A stretch of 64,000 nucleotides of DNA from the NCBI RefSeq assembly GCF_901709675.1, contig NC_051101.1:8824501-8888500 (forward strand), in the 5' to 3' direction. Source of the DNA: Syngnathus acus (Eukaryota; Chordata; Actinopteri; Syngnathiformes; Syngnathidae). Made by a program: the position numbers and the translations under genes. Each line of letters begins with the position of its first letter. The first letter of the stretch is position 1. The notes under the pieces are model-generated. The model was not told the origin of the DNA. It worked only from the letters and a program-made list of their open reading frames with translations, and searched no databases. Below, in pieces: positions 1-16,220 of the stretch.

Positions 1-1735
1 GCTGCTCTGTAACCAAGAAGCCGAGCCATGAATTGAGCACAGCAAAGTTTCCTCTATGGTCACAGAGAGCACCGAAAAATACGTCACTGCACAAAAGGAA
101 TGATAAGATTTCCCAGTTTTTCCATTTCTAATTTAAAAAAGCGTCATTCAATAGGCAACAGAGTCAGTTATATGTCAAAACTAGGCAGTGTGTTTTCTCA
201 TTCAGAATGATGATGATGTAAAACGAGGTGACAGGGAACAACGGCGGGGTCAATGGGGGCAATGATGGACACATCGCTGGGCAAACGTAAGATGTGTTTA
301 GCGTGTGCTTGGCAAAATGTACGCACATGCACACGCTAACTCCTATGCACACATGAGAATGCACATACTTGTGCTGTGAACATGTCTCCACTTAGGTTCC
401 GGTGTGCTTCAGTGCATGGGATTTAATGGTCATTCTTTTGCCCCCTTTTGACTCTTGTAAAATCAAAGAGCTTATGGACTTGGTGCAGACGCACACTCAT
501 TAGTAACCTCCTATATGCCTCTTAGAGTTTTGGTCCCCGCTGTTCGTCAGCCACATTTAATGAACTCAGAGCTATTAGTGGACATTAACTCAACTTTCCC
601 ATGTCTGCTTTGCAAAACCTTACGCCAAATATGGACCCTCATTAAGCACGGCAGAATTAACCTCAAAGAGTGGTTGTCATGTGAATTGTTAAACTGTGCA
701 TCTCACTAACACTCTACTAACACAGGATGTTCTTATGCAGCTCGTGTTTTTCGAGCACGCATTTAAAGAAATCATTCTTGGAGCATGTGAAACGCTGCAA
801 AATGTAACTGTAATTGATGATATAATTGCTTATTGCACTAAAGACGATCATCCCGATCCCCCCCCACCCCAAAGTTTTAACAGATTCAAATGAGTCTGTT
901 GGAAAAGGATCAATCCGTCTCAGCTTTTTAGTAGTACCATTGATAACATTTCCAGAGGAATGACTTACATCTGAAGTTCTTTACAACTACAGTATAAACA
1001 TAAGAGACCGACGGCTGTCCCAGAGTCGATAGATCAACTTGTCAATCTTTACAACGTGAAGGCTTTACGACATCAACTACAAAGGCGGCTGGTGCCTTTG
1101 AAAATTGATACGTGTTCGGTCGATTATCTACTTTATAGTTATGTTTCAATTTTTCTCACACTTCGTACAAATCCGCAGGTCATGGTGCGGTTCGGTTAGA
1201 ATGGTTACCCATGTGTAGCATGGTTGTCTAATTGTCAAGGGGCGGTTTTCGTTGTTTGAGAAAATGTGCGTTGTGTTTTGTTCCCATCACTTTATAGTTG
1301 TGACAAATCTGTCAAAAATCTGAAGTGTGTTTAGTAGCATCCATTAGGTAACGTACGGGGCAGTGGAATGATGTTGATTTAGGACCGAAATACAAAAAGT
1401 CATCTGCTATTTATAGGAGAGGGGGGTGGGGGATGGCTCAGGTTAGTGCTGGGGAAGGAGTTGATGTCTCATTCATAAACACACACAAATATTTTCCCTG
1501 CTAGTCCAAATGCAGCTGCCTTCAAATCAGGGGAGGGAGCATGCTCAAAACAAAGCTTTAAACAGCAAAATAATGGATTTATTACCCATATGTTAAAGAA
1601 ACCAACCTTAAGAAATACTTCTCAGCAAACTGGACAACTTAACTGGTGTCAGTTGATTTTGAACTGCAGCGAAAATGTTTCACTTGACCAAAGCACCTGC
1701 ACTAAATGGCGCGGAGCCATTCATTTGATTCCTAC
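1..1735 (-). other. mtss1 intron 3 (partial)
   Basis: Sequence after the exon 3 donor, running off the left edge. I saw no further mtss1 exon and no recognisable repeat; the short open frames here look like chance. Confidence 0.6.
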
Positions 1736-4700
1736 CTCTTGAATTCGTTGCCAGGTCAGCCACTTTCTGAAAGGCATCCAAGAAGGCAGCCAAAGCAACC
1801 ACTGTGGCTCTAGAAGATGAAAAAAAGAAGAGCTTCAGTTACAAAAAACACTTTATTAATCGATCCTTACAGAACAAACATCCTATTTTGCAGTCCATGT
1901 GTTGGTAACATGAACTGAGTGAAGGTACACACGTGAACAAAATTGTTGGTACATTTCTGCTAACAAAAGAAAAGCCCGAAGTGGCCAAAGAAATAACTTA
2001 CCGTAATTTTCGGACTATAAGTCGCGGTTTTTTTCATAGTTTGGGTGGGGGGGCGACTTATACTCAGGAGCGATTTATATACATATATATGGGTTTTTTT
2101 TCACTTTTTTGGGCATTTTATGGCTGGTGCGACTTATACTCCGGTGCGACTTATAGTCCGAAAATTACGGTACATTTCTGACAAAATCTGACAAAAGTAA
2201 ATGAAAATCTAATGAAAATCAAGAAATGACAATAAGACATTTCTTTTGAACTGTGATTCAATTTGTCAATGCTTGTTTATTTCCAGGGTCCGAGAGAGAA
2301 CCTTCGCACTAAACTGGGGGACAGTTTTTACTATTGCTTCATTAACTTACCGGTATGACAGTCCAGAACTAATAACGTAAACAACTGGATTCCACAATTT
2401 AGTGCCAAAAATGTCTTAAGATTTTGTATGCAAACAAACACCACTTTTCTTATCACTCAAATATCTCATAAAACGTAGCATTGGCTAACAAGCAGTTTGG
2501 GGGAAGAATTTAGAAAAAAGATCCCAGGGTGTGGCTTGACCATGGAAAAAAAAGGGTGTGGCTTGACCATGGAAAAAAAACAACAACGTGGGCACTCTTC
2601 AGATTCCATTCTATTTCAAGCACAGCACTGGCAATGGAGAAGCTCCAGCCAGCAGATCATTTATCCAATACTCATGGATCGAAAGCTCTCCCAAAGTCTA
2701 GTCAGCTCAAGTTATTCACTGACAAAAAGTTTCCTTCAATTTGAAACAATATTTGTAAAACCATTCTTAAATGGTATCAGATGTCAAAAAGCACCTGTCC
2801 TTAATGTGAGGGATTCAATTTTATTGTTGTCAGTTGAGGAAAGCCTGGCCAAGCCAACCTCCACTCCCTATAGACTGAGTGCTCAGCCGCCGACAATGAT
2901 ACATGGACTGCCACCATCTATTCTTAGTGCAGCAGAAACTGGAATGTAGCTGTGGTTGATTTGCATCCTGGAAAGAAGGTGAATTCGACACCACTTCTGA
3001 CACACTAAATTCCAACAATTTTCAGATGAGTATGTATGTCAAATGTACTTAAGCCATTGCATGCAAGCATTGACCATAATCTAAGTAACCGAGCTCAAAC
3101 TGATTTTATTCATGCCTTGAGGGGCTTCTTTCATTTTCCACCACCCAGAATAAATTCTTCATCCCTACACACAGCTGCATCGGCCAACAAACGGACCAAA
3201 AAAGTCCATGATTAGAAATCAGCTAGCCTTTATTCTACACCATACTTCAAACCAAAACTAGCAGGAAAGGAAAAAGGCCATTGATGGACCAAAAAATGGC
3301 CAAACACTGTAATTGGTTGATTTCCTAGGTGCCTTGTGAGAGGGGTGCAGAGGGTCTAAATTACAGAGCAGTACCCCAAGGACATCATTACACACATAGA
3401 CACATGCCACAAGCACTGCTGGCAAGCCACTTATCGGAACCAAAGCGGGAAGGTGGGTGTGTTTGTTTTACCATGTGTGTGTCCCTTTATGCAACCCGGT
3501 CCCACAACAGATTACAGAGCTCCATGGGTGGATGGGGTGTGGGCTGGCTATGCTGTGGTCAAAACCGCCACTTGTGCCAAATTGGAAGTGGCTATAGAAA
3601 ACATTAAAGCGGACCCAAAAAAAATCCCGATCGTGGTTTACCATTAGGGCAAGAGGCTCACTCGTAGAGCTCAGTCTCAAAACTTGGAAGTGATCCAGTA
3701 GAAAGGGCGATTGCCACCTATGGCAGAGTCGAAGTCCAGTAATCGGGGCAAAGTTTTGAAATCCCACAACAGTCTGACTATAAATAGCGCTTGTTGCACT
3801 CCTGACTTGGATCATCTATGTCAAATGGAGATTCCTCTCCATTCGTTCCGTCGTAACCTTTTCACCAGAGCGGTCAGTGGTCGCAATGTACTCTAAGACT
3901 AGCAAATTGGGAGTCATTAGCAACAAGAGCACAAATGCTCCCCTGAGCTAAAGTATGACAGGGTCACATATTTAACCCCTAAATGATGGTAACAGTCGAA
4001 TAACATATCACCATCAATCAGTTGTAACACTGAGAAAACAGAGGAAAGGAACACAGTGTGGCCTCTGGATGCTATTGTTAAGTCCCTGAGCCTTTATACA
4101 GCTGTCACGATGAGTCTGTCCAGGAACACGTGGACACTTCTTCGGCAAGAAATGTGACGTACATTGTTAATCAAAGATCATTCAAGACGGCAGGACAGTA
4201 TATAGGGAACAATAAGCTTTTATCGCAGCTGTCGTAAGTTGTTTGTCTACTGACACGTGGCCACTTAAAGGCGCCCAAGAGAAGTGGCGAGAAGTGGCGG
4301 ACATTGTTAGTAGAAGACTGGCAGGAGGTGCACAAATTTACAGCCTGAAGAAGACAATTAGGACTGAGACATGAACAGACAGGAAGGGCAGAAAGGACTG
4401 AGAGAGGTTTATTTAAATTTTGGAAGGACATACATATTATACCAAGTAGGTAAAAAGTCATCTTTGATAGAATTGTTATTTTTAATATAAAAGGGGTCAT
4501 TGGTGAGTCATTGATTCAGTATGAATGTAGCTCCACAAAAAGATTAGCCATGTAATCATGCAAATGCTCACCTGAGCTGTGACTGCAGCTTGCCTGCCTT
4601 GGTGATGAAGTCCTCCCAAATCGGGTAGCCGCTCTGTCAACGAGAAAAACTTTGTTGCGATCAAGACAGATTTAGCAATCGCCGGTTATATAACATCTAG

Positions 4701-6573
4701 TATCGCAGGTGAAGAGATGTGCAAACTGTTGCCCAAACAAATTACTCTTCAAATGATTATTTTACCTTCAAAACGATCAGAACACTTATGAACACAGATA
4801 TTTACCATCATGTCCTGTCGGTTGCAAAATGGGTCACTGGCTTCTTCGGTCCCCTCACAGCAAAACTATTAATACCATGTCATAATGAGCCCGGCACCTA
4901 ATGGGACTCTAAATTTACCAAATTGAGGTCCACCGCTTGAAATAGTTGAATCTAAACTATGACAGTAAAAAAAAAAAAAATGGTGTTCAGTTGAGCCTGC
5001 AGGCTATGAAATGGAACTCAGCAGTGGAACGGCACAGGATAAAGAGAGCGAGGGCTTGACCAAATGTTTACCAGTGATGTGCTACTACTGTCAAGTGCCT
5101 TAGGAATGTTATGTTATGCTGTCAAACATTACACCCAACAATGAAGCTCTTGCCGTCTTCTGACTACTCTCTCTCTCACGTCAGCATGGATCAAGAAAGC
5201 TAGCAGAGGAGGATTGCAGAAGGAAAGGTTGCACGGAAAAGGATGCTGTGCTCGTTGCTTCATTCATGCGTTTGTACTTTTCATACGGCCCAGGGAAGAC
5301 TATAAATACTGATTAGGGGTAATGTTAAATTATTCGTGTGATCAATGGAATAATTGATGATAAAGATATTTGTTTGTGACAGCCCTACTCTCCACCACAC
5401 TTTAGTTGGGATAAGGTCTTGGTGTTTGGGTGCTGTGCCATTTTTTTCCCACACATGGCATTGTGTGTTCCTCCCAAGTGCTCCCTAACCAACTTCAAAC
5501 ACACAGCAATGTTTTCTTTTTTTAGACAGCTATGGCTTCCTCCTTGGGATTTTCCCATGAACCCCATGATAGTTTAATGATTTGCGTATGGTAGATTTGT
5601 TAAGAGAGATGTTGGCATGTGCCAGTGAAGTCATCAGCTGACGGTTTTATGTTGGGTCTTTTTTTTTGTTTTGGCAATCATCTTTCCAAGATGGCCACTA
5701 CTTGAAAGAGATGCAATAGTGCTGAATCATCTCCATTTATAGATAACTTCTTTTACAGTTCACTATGATCATCAAGACTTTTAAAGATACTTTTGTACCC
5801 TTTCCCAACTTTTGTAACCTTTTACAACCAATCCTGATCTCAACCTGATTGAGATACGATGGCATGACCTTAAGGGAGCTATTCACACCAGTCATCCCAG
5901 GAATCTTGGACGTTATTCCTGAGAAAGGGTCAATCAGTTATGCAATCCAAGCGTATCTTCCTGTAAATGTTTATGTTGTTTAAAAAATACAAATCATTGT
6001 TTGTGTTGTTTTAATTTAAGCAGCGTGTTCATTCTAACTTTGATTTAGATGAAGACCATGTCACGTTTTATGATCAATTTCTGCAGAAATTTCAAAAGGA
6101 ATTCCCAAATATTCGCCTCCATTTCACTCCAACTGATATTAGAGACAATATTGACTATGAAATTAAACACCGGAGCGTAAAGGTTTTCAAATTTCTTTGC
6201 AAACCGATGCCTGCAGCGCGCCCCCCCATACGTCAACCCCTATGCAAGTAGACCCCGCGGACGTTATTACACTCCGTCGGTCACATTCTTTCCATTCCTG
6301 CGGGGCAAGTACAACAGCTGAGACAGCAGCCAATTGTCTCTCCAAGTCGTCTCTGTCAAAAGAGGGCGAAATAAGACGTTCCACCTGCTTGTGTCTAAAA
6401 AATGGATCATCGCTAACAAGTTTCACTAAGCAGTCACGTCTCAAGTAAATCACTCAGATGGTAGTCTGTTGGAAGCTGTGCGATAACTTCTTTCATCTTA
6501 CCTTCATGTCTCCGATAAGAGTTTGGAAAAGTCCTCCAAGTGCACTGCAGTCCTTCTCGATAACAGCCTCCAT
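1736..6573 (-). CDS. mtss1: mtss1, first three coding exons (I-BAR protein, partial)
   Basis: Exons read on the minus strand are 6502-6573 (24 codons, from the start ATG), 4572-4633 and 1736-1809. Phases agree (0, then 2, then 1) and all donors and acceptors are GT and AG. The translation begins MEAVIEKDCSALGGLFQ, continues YPIWEDFITKAGKLQSQL, then AAFLDAFQKVADLATNSR. This is the start of the IMD/I-BAR domain of MTSS1 (missing-in-metastasis) and is closer to MTSS1 than to its paralogue MTSS2, which as I recall starts METAEKEC. The family binds PI(4,5)P2 membranes through I-BAR dimers, induces protrusions, and binds actin through a C-terminal WH2 motif. The missing exons lie left of base 1. 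The start is fixed by homology; the 5' UTR and promoter were not resolved. Confidence 0.95.
1999..2172. mobile_element. MITE-like element with perfect 27-bp terminal inverted repeats
   Basis: Positions 1999-2025 and 2146-2172 are exact reverse complements over 27 bases. The left arm reads TACCGTAATTTTCGGACTAT and continues to 2025. The outermost TA at each end could be a duplicated TA target, as Tc1/mariner-type elements leave, with the inverted repeat then 25 bp. Motifs of the form GCGACTTATA recur inside (near 2055, 2128 and 2146). There is no coding capacity, so it would be non-autonomous. It lies in mtss1 intron 2. A related fragment is at 43223-43313. The family name is not certain. Confidence 0.8.
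2529..2581. repeat. Short tandem duplication (about 26 bp x 2)
   Basis: The unit GTGTGGCTTGACCATGG plus an A-run occurs twice back to back in mtss1 intron 2. It looks like a slippage-type duplication. Confidence 0.8.
2582..4571 (-). other. mtss1 intron 2, remainder
   Basis: Non-coding sequence between the tandem duplication and exon 2. The open frames here (for example 2497-2949 and 3468-3815) lack family resemblance and splice logic. No repeat family was identified with confidence. Confidence 0.5.
5380..5825 (-). pseudogene. Tc1-like transposase fragment, middle part, antisense half
   Basis: On the minus strand, broken frames resemble a Tc1-family transposase: a segment like GKSQGGSHSCLKKENIAV, and a shifted frame near 5390-5460 resembling the stretch before the central catalytic Asp. 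Stops and frameshifts make it inactive. It sits in mtss1 intron 1, directly next to a fragment of opposite orientation at 5826-6150. The assignment rests on remembered resemblance to fish Tc1-like elements, not on a search. Confidence 0.65.
5826..6150 (+). pseudogene. Tc1-like transposase C-terminus and 3' end, sense half
   Basis: The plus strand reads NPDLNLIEIRWHDLKGAIHT, the conserved C-terminal PDLNxIE...W block that holds the last catalytic acidic residue of Tc1/mariner transposases. The frame then breaks, with an apparent internal deletion near 5915, and runs into an AT-rich 3' non-coding part typical of fish Tc1-like copies (about 5940-6100). It is an inactive relic in mtss1 intron 1. 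Confidence 0.72.
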
Positions 6574-7769
6574 TTTCAGAGGACCACCTCCAAGTGGTCA
6601 CCCTCGACTTGAGCTCAACACCTCTGGTCCGAAGGTGAGGGCGGAAGAGTCAACAAGAAAAACAAAAATAGAGATTCAAAACAAACAAAAAAGAGCTGTA
6701 ATTGGGATATCCAATGATGAGTTATCAACAACAAGAGGCGTTTCGACCACAAAGTTGTGAGGAGAAAAAAAAAACTGCTCCCGGTGTACCGTTCACTTCA
6801 AAGAGGCTGTTGGAACGAGAGTAAAATTTAATTCCCACTGTCGTCTCCACGCCGTTTGCTTAATAGTCATGTTAAAACAGAAAGTTCAAGTGAAGTAGAA
6901 ACTATCAAAATCTACGATCCTCTGATGATACTGACAGGTAAACCAGTTGAGATATCCGGCAGAGTATTCTATCGTCTCTATCAAAAACACCGACTGAGAG
7001 AGTCGGTGAAAAACACCAAGAGCGAAAACATGACAAGCACGCGATAACCCGGAGAAATGCACTTCCGGTTGGCTTACAAAATAAAAGCAATAACAAAGGA
7101 TGTGCAACTAACAGGAACACGCATTTCCTAAGCAGATGTATGACAAAAATGCTTTTGAAGATGGATTAAAAAAAAAAAATACGTGCTAAAGTTTCTCTTG
7201 CGTAAAATGTACAATTCAACTTTTTTTTTTACAGAAATAAAAGTGTTATATTTAGTTTTATAATAGTTATATTATATATATATATACATTATATATTATC
7301 CCCTCATTCTATTTGACGCCATTATCTTGTAGAAAATATATATTCAATATCTATCAGCGTTTTTTAAATTTTATTTAAGACTTTTTTTCACTCTTAATGT
7401 GAAGACTCGGCCGTTACCGTGATGAAAGAGGTCAGTTAAACAGAACTAGCTTGGATGTTTGATGTTTGGAAAAAATAATGAAAAGAAGTATTTAAGAACA
7501 CGTCTTTACGTCTGTGAATAAATAACTGACAGTTTCTCATAATAGAATATTTTGTACCATCAAGTTCCACGATTTAAAAAAAAAAACATGTACCGAATGT
7601 CAGTCAATGAGCGTCATCTAGCGACTGATGTTTGAACGACAACAGACGATGACATTTACCCCAAATAATAAAATAATAAAAATAATAAAAGTGTCTAACT
7701 TGCGTTACGGTTATCGATTTCAATGTCCCAGTTTGAATAAAAACTTTTAAAATGTCTTTAAATTCACAA

Positions 7770-8063
7770 TGGACCCCGTGGAGGCTATTTTGTGTGTTTT
7801 GGGGTGTTCTCTTGTATTGAGGGGTGCTGGATGGCCGCTGTTACTTTTTTTTCCCTTTGTCTTTTAGCTTTGATTTGCTTTGATGGCTTTTATGTTGAGC
7901 ACTTTCTGACTTTCTTTGTGGCGCCGTTGTGTGGCAGCCTTTTGAGAGCTCATTGAGTTGCGCTCATGTGTCTTTTGTATACCCACTCTGTGGTATGGAT
8001 ACTGCTGGGGCCTGAATTTCCCCACCCCTGGGGATCAATAAATATTCAATCAATCAATCAATC
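7770..8063 (+). mobile_element. Non-LTR retrotransposon 3' tail
   Basis: The segment ends in CTGAATTTCCCCACCCCTGG, then GGATCAATAAATATT and an (AATC)n tail at 8045-8063. This ending is typical of the 3' ends of fish non-LTR retrotransposons: a short conserved tail plus microsatellite. No reverse-transcriptase frame remains, so it is a 5'-truncated copy. The last 75 bases are the firm part; the left limit is a guess. Confidence 0.55.
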
Positions 8064-8504
8064 TGTTCACTGCATGCCAGTAACGAAATGTTTCACTACC
8101 ATTTAATTTTATTTCTCGTTCATTTTTGAGGCAGGGGGTGGATGTCCATACACTAACTTACACATTGCATTTGAAAATTAGTTATTGTAATCCTGATTTT
8201 TTCCCCCCCCTCCATGTTCAATGTCTGTAATACAAGACTCTCGTTTAGCCACTAGAGGTTGACAGTGAGACATGTTTTAAACGGAGACTATGTTTCAGCT
8301 TTCAAGATTAAAAACCGGATCCGTGGTGTATTTTGGGTCATTTGTTTGTTTGTGTCCTTCGACAGTTTTAAAGTGATTAAACTTATGATTTTGTCTTCTC
8401 TTTTTATTCAAATAAAACATGACAAAGAGCCTGGCATTACAAATAGGGGTGTGAAGACTTTATATATGTATCCAGCAAATAAATGACATGGCATTTTGTA
8501 GGAT

Positions 8505-8510
8505 TTTATT
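8505..8510 (-). terminator. Candidate poly(A) signal for mal2
   Basis: This is the first AATAAA on the minus strand downstream of the mal2 stop, about 1.03 kb away. A long mal2 3' UTR is plausible, but an ATTAAA closer to the stop could be used instead. Confidence 0.35.
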
Positions 8511-9536
8511 GCAGTTTCACTTTTCATTACTTCGCAAAATGTCCTAAAATGTAACAAAGGCACAAGCATTCAAACAATCTATTTTAAATTAGTAATAATT
8601 TACTACTGTAATACAAACCGTGATAGCCTACACTAAATCTAACTAATCACTGTAAAGTGGTACATCAATCAACAATTTAATATGATAATGATTTGTTCTT
8701 AATGTAAATGAACTATTATTATCCATTGAAATAACTGCGTAGGTTATGTTGAAATTCTTTAATATTGGTAGACTTGAGTGTTTAATCCTATAAATTATAG
8801 AGAAGGTACGCAATGTCATATGTATGTATAAAACCAACTGTGTAGTTTGTTAAAATTCTTTAAAATATCAATATTGGGAGATCTGTGTGTTTAATCTTAC
8901 CTGTTGAACAGAAGCTATACAATGATGTAATCGAACAAAATGTTTTCTTATAGAAATTCAAATACCATATCAGTACATATTTCAAAAAATTAATAACATA
9001 ATGTCACTTGTGAGGTGAGTTTCCATTCCCTTTGCACCCCTTTTTTGTAGGGCCTGTCCAAGAAAATGTTCAAGCATATTAAGTTTCTGTTTTTGTGCAT
9101 GAAACAAAAGTAGCACGACTCAGTGAGATTTAGAAGTTTTGGAATTGGGAAACATTCTCTTCATAGAGGATGTGAATCCAGTAGAATAAGGAAGTCAGTG
9201 TTTGTGTGAATAAAAAACTAGTTGCATAAGTGTCACGGACATGACAAACATACATGCAATATAAAATAGCAACATTTTTCAATGTTGTCTCATCAATTTA
9301 CGACACCACTCAACATGTGTGAGATGTTAATAACCTTAGAACAAATATTGGTCATTCGGTAATGAATAAAGTCCACAAAAAAAATAAAAATAAAATTCAC
9401 AAGCTGATCATACTTGAAAAGGGGCATTCCAATTTCACAATGAATAATAGCAGCATGATTTATGAAGCTATTCTATTGTAGTATTGTGAATGTTTCTCCT
9501 GTTGGTGGAGATCAGGTGCAAAATTCGGGTTTCAGG

Positions 9537-11641
<2,105 letters not shown>

Positions 11642-11649
11642 CTCTCTGT

Positions 11650-11720
11650 CCGCCTCTCTCGCCGCTCTTTCTCGGCCTCCTCTCTCGCTCTCTCACCCCT
11701 GAGGTAACAGGGCAGCCACT
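11650..11720 (-). promoter_or_regulatory. GA-rich 5' leader of mal2
   Basis: Immediately upstream of the ATG, the minus strand is a GA-rich, CpG-containing stretch (GAGAGAGGAGGCCGAGAAAG and neighbours). This is typical of a 5' UTR or TATA-less promoter. No TATA box or defined start site could be picked out. Confidence 0.35.
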
Positions 11721-12944
11721 GGCACAAAGGACAGGAGACTCGGGCGAAATTCCTCCGGTGTCATGTGTCTCTCCAACAGAACAGGTCGGACAGGTGCACC
11801 GGCCACTCCTTTGGAACCGTGATGCTGCGTTCATAGACATCGCGGATTCACGGAAATCTCCACATCCAAATAGCCTGCGCGAAAAATGGTCGCTTTCATG
11901 AGGACTTATTTCAATTACAGTACATCAACTGTATTTAACTAAAAAGGCTGCAAGTGTATGCAAATGTTATTGAAAGATCATAATCCAATTTATAATTGAT
12001 AGTTTCTGAAGGCAACCAGGCTGTATACCAGAAAGTACTGCAAAATATGTATAAATATTATTATTAAAAATCTATTAAGGTAGTAAATTACATTCAAATA
12101 ATAACGAAATTAGAAAATTAATTAAAATGCATTGTACTGCTTCCTCATATATCCATATGTGTGGAGATATGGAGAAACACAATCAAATAAAAATGCTCAT
12201 CCTATTTTCATCCTCTCGAAATTATATCTATTTTTTATATAATTATACACACGACTATGTAGAGAACCACCAACAAATCTAATCCCTATCCCCTTTCAAC
12301 ATGACCGAGTTCATGGAGTGCATTGTTTTTGGACTTCAATTCCATTTTATATTGATGACGGCATTCAACGATGCTTTGTTTGTCTGGTCTTACTTTTAAA
12401 TTAACATGTTCAATTAAAACATCATTATATCTTTTGCATGGAGTTGTGGTTCTTCCAATCACATCTGAAGGCAACAAGTCTGCAATTAATCATTGAAACA
12501 CTGACTCACTGTATTCCTTTTTGTAAGAAGAAAGATAATGATGAACCAAGTCATTCATTGATTACTCATAAGTGACCAAGAGAAGAAAAGAAACTGAATG
12601 AAGGGACAATGGTGTGGAAGCTGGTTAACTAAATGCAGGACCATATAAGTCAAACAAATTAAACCTGACAACAGAGAAAGAATGAGAAAGACTGCCATGC
12701 TGCAGTTAATATTTAGCTAGGATATGGAATACAACTACCAATATTGACATAACCTCCAAAAGGGCATTCCGGCCCAGGGGAAGAGGAGTGGTGACGAGTT
12801 CCAGTGAATCAAGGGACGTTGTGAAGATCTACCATTCCATGGTTTTTAAGAGCCAAACATGACTTTCTCCAAGACTATCTATCCTTTCCTAAAAACGACG
12901 TGGCATCAAAAAAGAGATAGTACAGTGTTTGTATTTTGTTTTTC
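11721..12944. other. Intergenic region between mal2 and the lectin gene
   Basis: AT-rich sequence with no supported gene. The short frame at 12286-12477 has no resemblance I recognise. Confidence 0.5.
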
Positions 12945-12950
12945 TTTATT
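12945..12950 (-). terminator. Poly(A) signal of the type II lectin gene
   Basis: A minus-strand AATAAA lies about 85 bases past the lectin stop codon at 13035, giving a short 3' UTR. The position is good for a real cleavage signal. Confidence 0.6.
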
Positions 12951-13034
12951 AGCACAGTGGTTGACTTTGTTCTACACTCGTATGACAGGTAAGCATGTTA
13001 AAATGTAACTGAAAAAATGGATTGTACGTTAAAG

Positions 13035-15088
<2,054 letters not shown>

Positions 15089-15312
15089 TAATTCCCACCC
15101 ATCTCCTGTAACCACCCCTAAGTTTCGGTTAAATGTCACAGACATGTGTCCGATTTGTATTGATGCTTTCCTGGTTGTTACCCCACCAAGTGTTGCAATA
15201 AATAGTCCTTGCCAAGGCCCACGCATCTGCTGAATCAGGGAAAATGAATGGCCACACCTTTTGTTGAATTTAAAGGAGCCATCTGGGGGAATAAGTGTGA
15301 TATGTGTCTTAA
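15089..15312 (-). other. Lectin upstream region with alternative in-frame starts
   Basis: The reading frame of lectin exon 1 stays open upstream to an ATG at 15226 (MRGPWQGLF...), with another ATG at about 15145 (MSVTFNRN). Either would add 19 to 46 cytoplasmic residues. The stretch just before 15226 (CTGATTCAGCAG) also looks like a splice acceptor, so an upstream non-coding exon is possible. None of the three ATGs has a strong Kozak context. Confidence 0.45.
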
Positions 15313-15318
15313 TTTATT
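15313..15318 (-). terminator. Candidate poly(A) signal for colec10
   Basis: First minus-strand AATAAA after the colec10 stop, about 900 bases downstream and just before the lectin gene's upstream frame. Confidence 0.35.
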
Positions 15319-15660
15319 ATCATCAATACGTATTATACAAATCCTAATATGAACTGTCATCTGTTGTTTTTAGGAACTCGCGTTAACTATCTGTACTTTT
15401 ATCTAGAATGAGTAACTTGTAAAACTTTTGTTTGTTGTCTCTCATTATCAGTAGAAGGCGGTCTGAATCTTTGAGATTTCGGGACAGTCAGCAAATTCCA
15501 AACTTGTGCTTTGCGAAAACAGGAAGTCAGAAAAATTTGCAAGAGCACAATTGTTCATGTGCATGGATTTAAGGTCATTGCTCGACTTTTAAATGCCTCA
15601 CCCCCCAAAAAAAGTATTTTGGACAGAAATTTGGACATGTCAGTCTTTGAGTCACTTTAG

Positions 15661-15718
15661 GGCATCATGGCTCAGGTGGTTGAGTGTTTGTCTATCAACC
15701 AGCAGGTTGTCGGTTTGG
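15661..15718 (+). mobile_element. tRNA-derived SINE head (degenerate)
   Basis: The sequence ATGGCTCAGGTGGTTGAGTG followed about 25 bases later by GGTTGTCGGTTT resembles the A and B boxes of a tRNA-like pol III promoter, as in fish SINEs. It is truncated at once and cannot fold as a full tRNA. It lies in the colec10-lectin gap. Confidence 0.5.
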
Positions 15719-16220
15719 TTAAAGAAATACTTCCTATTAAGATCAACCAGCTTTTAATTTTCTGTCAGAAAAAAAAGAGAATGTATACTTGCAGCGTAAA
15801 ACAAAAAATGCACACACACTCTGAAGGAGTTCTATTTTGAAGAAGAAAAATGAAAATACCAAACTGGGGACATACTTGATATACCCCCTAACAAAAAAAA
15901 AATATTTTCAAACAGAGACAAAATAACCTTGAGCACAGAGGACTGTTGATATTTGAACACTTCCGACTAATGAATAGAAATCTCTTGTATTTTGTCTACC
16001 ATAGAGGCTGGTGCCTGTGCTGCTGATGCGTGCAAATGTTGTTGCAAAACCTCTTAAACATTTCGGTAAATGCATAAACACTATTGCGGAATGTTGAATT
16101 GCTGAGCGTGTGTGTACATCAATACATAAATGAGAGAGAGAGTTGCAGTCTTGAGTTGAAATGAAGTTGTAATAAGTGTGTCGGACTTGCCGAAAACGAA
16201 ATCAAAATCTGTTCAATGAC

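Larger units (their letters stand above)
6574..9536. other. Intergenic region upstream of mtss1 and downstream of mal2
   Basis: No gene was found. The right-hand part should contain the mal2 3' UTR on the minus strand, and the left end the mtss1 promoter and 5' UTR. It includes AT-rich sequence and a short TA repeat near 7271-7290. Confidence 0.5.

Noticed and set aside
2497-2949. 150-codon plus-strand frame in mtss1 intron 2
   Set aside because: Includes a tandemly repeated MEKKGCGLT segment from the 26-bp duplication; no domain.
15661-15718. Possible tRNA gene
   Set aside because: Only A- and B-box-like segments remain; no acceptor stem or complete cloverleaf can be drawn.
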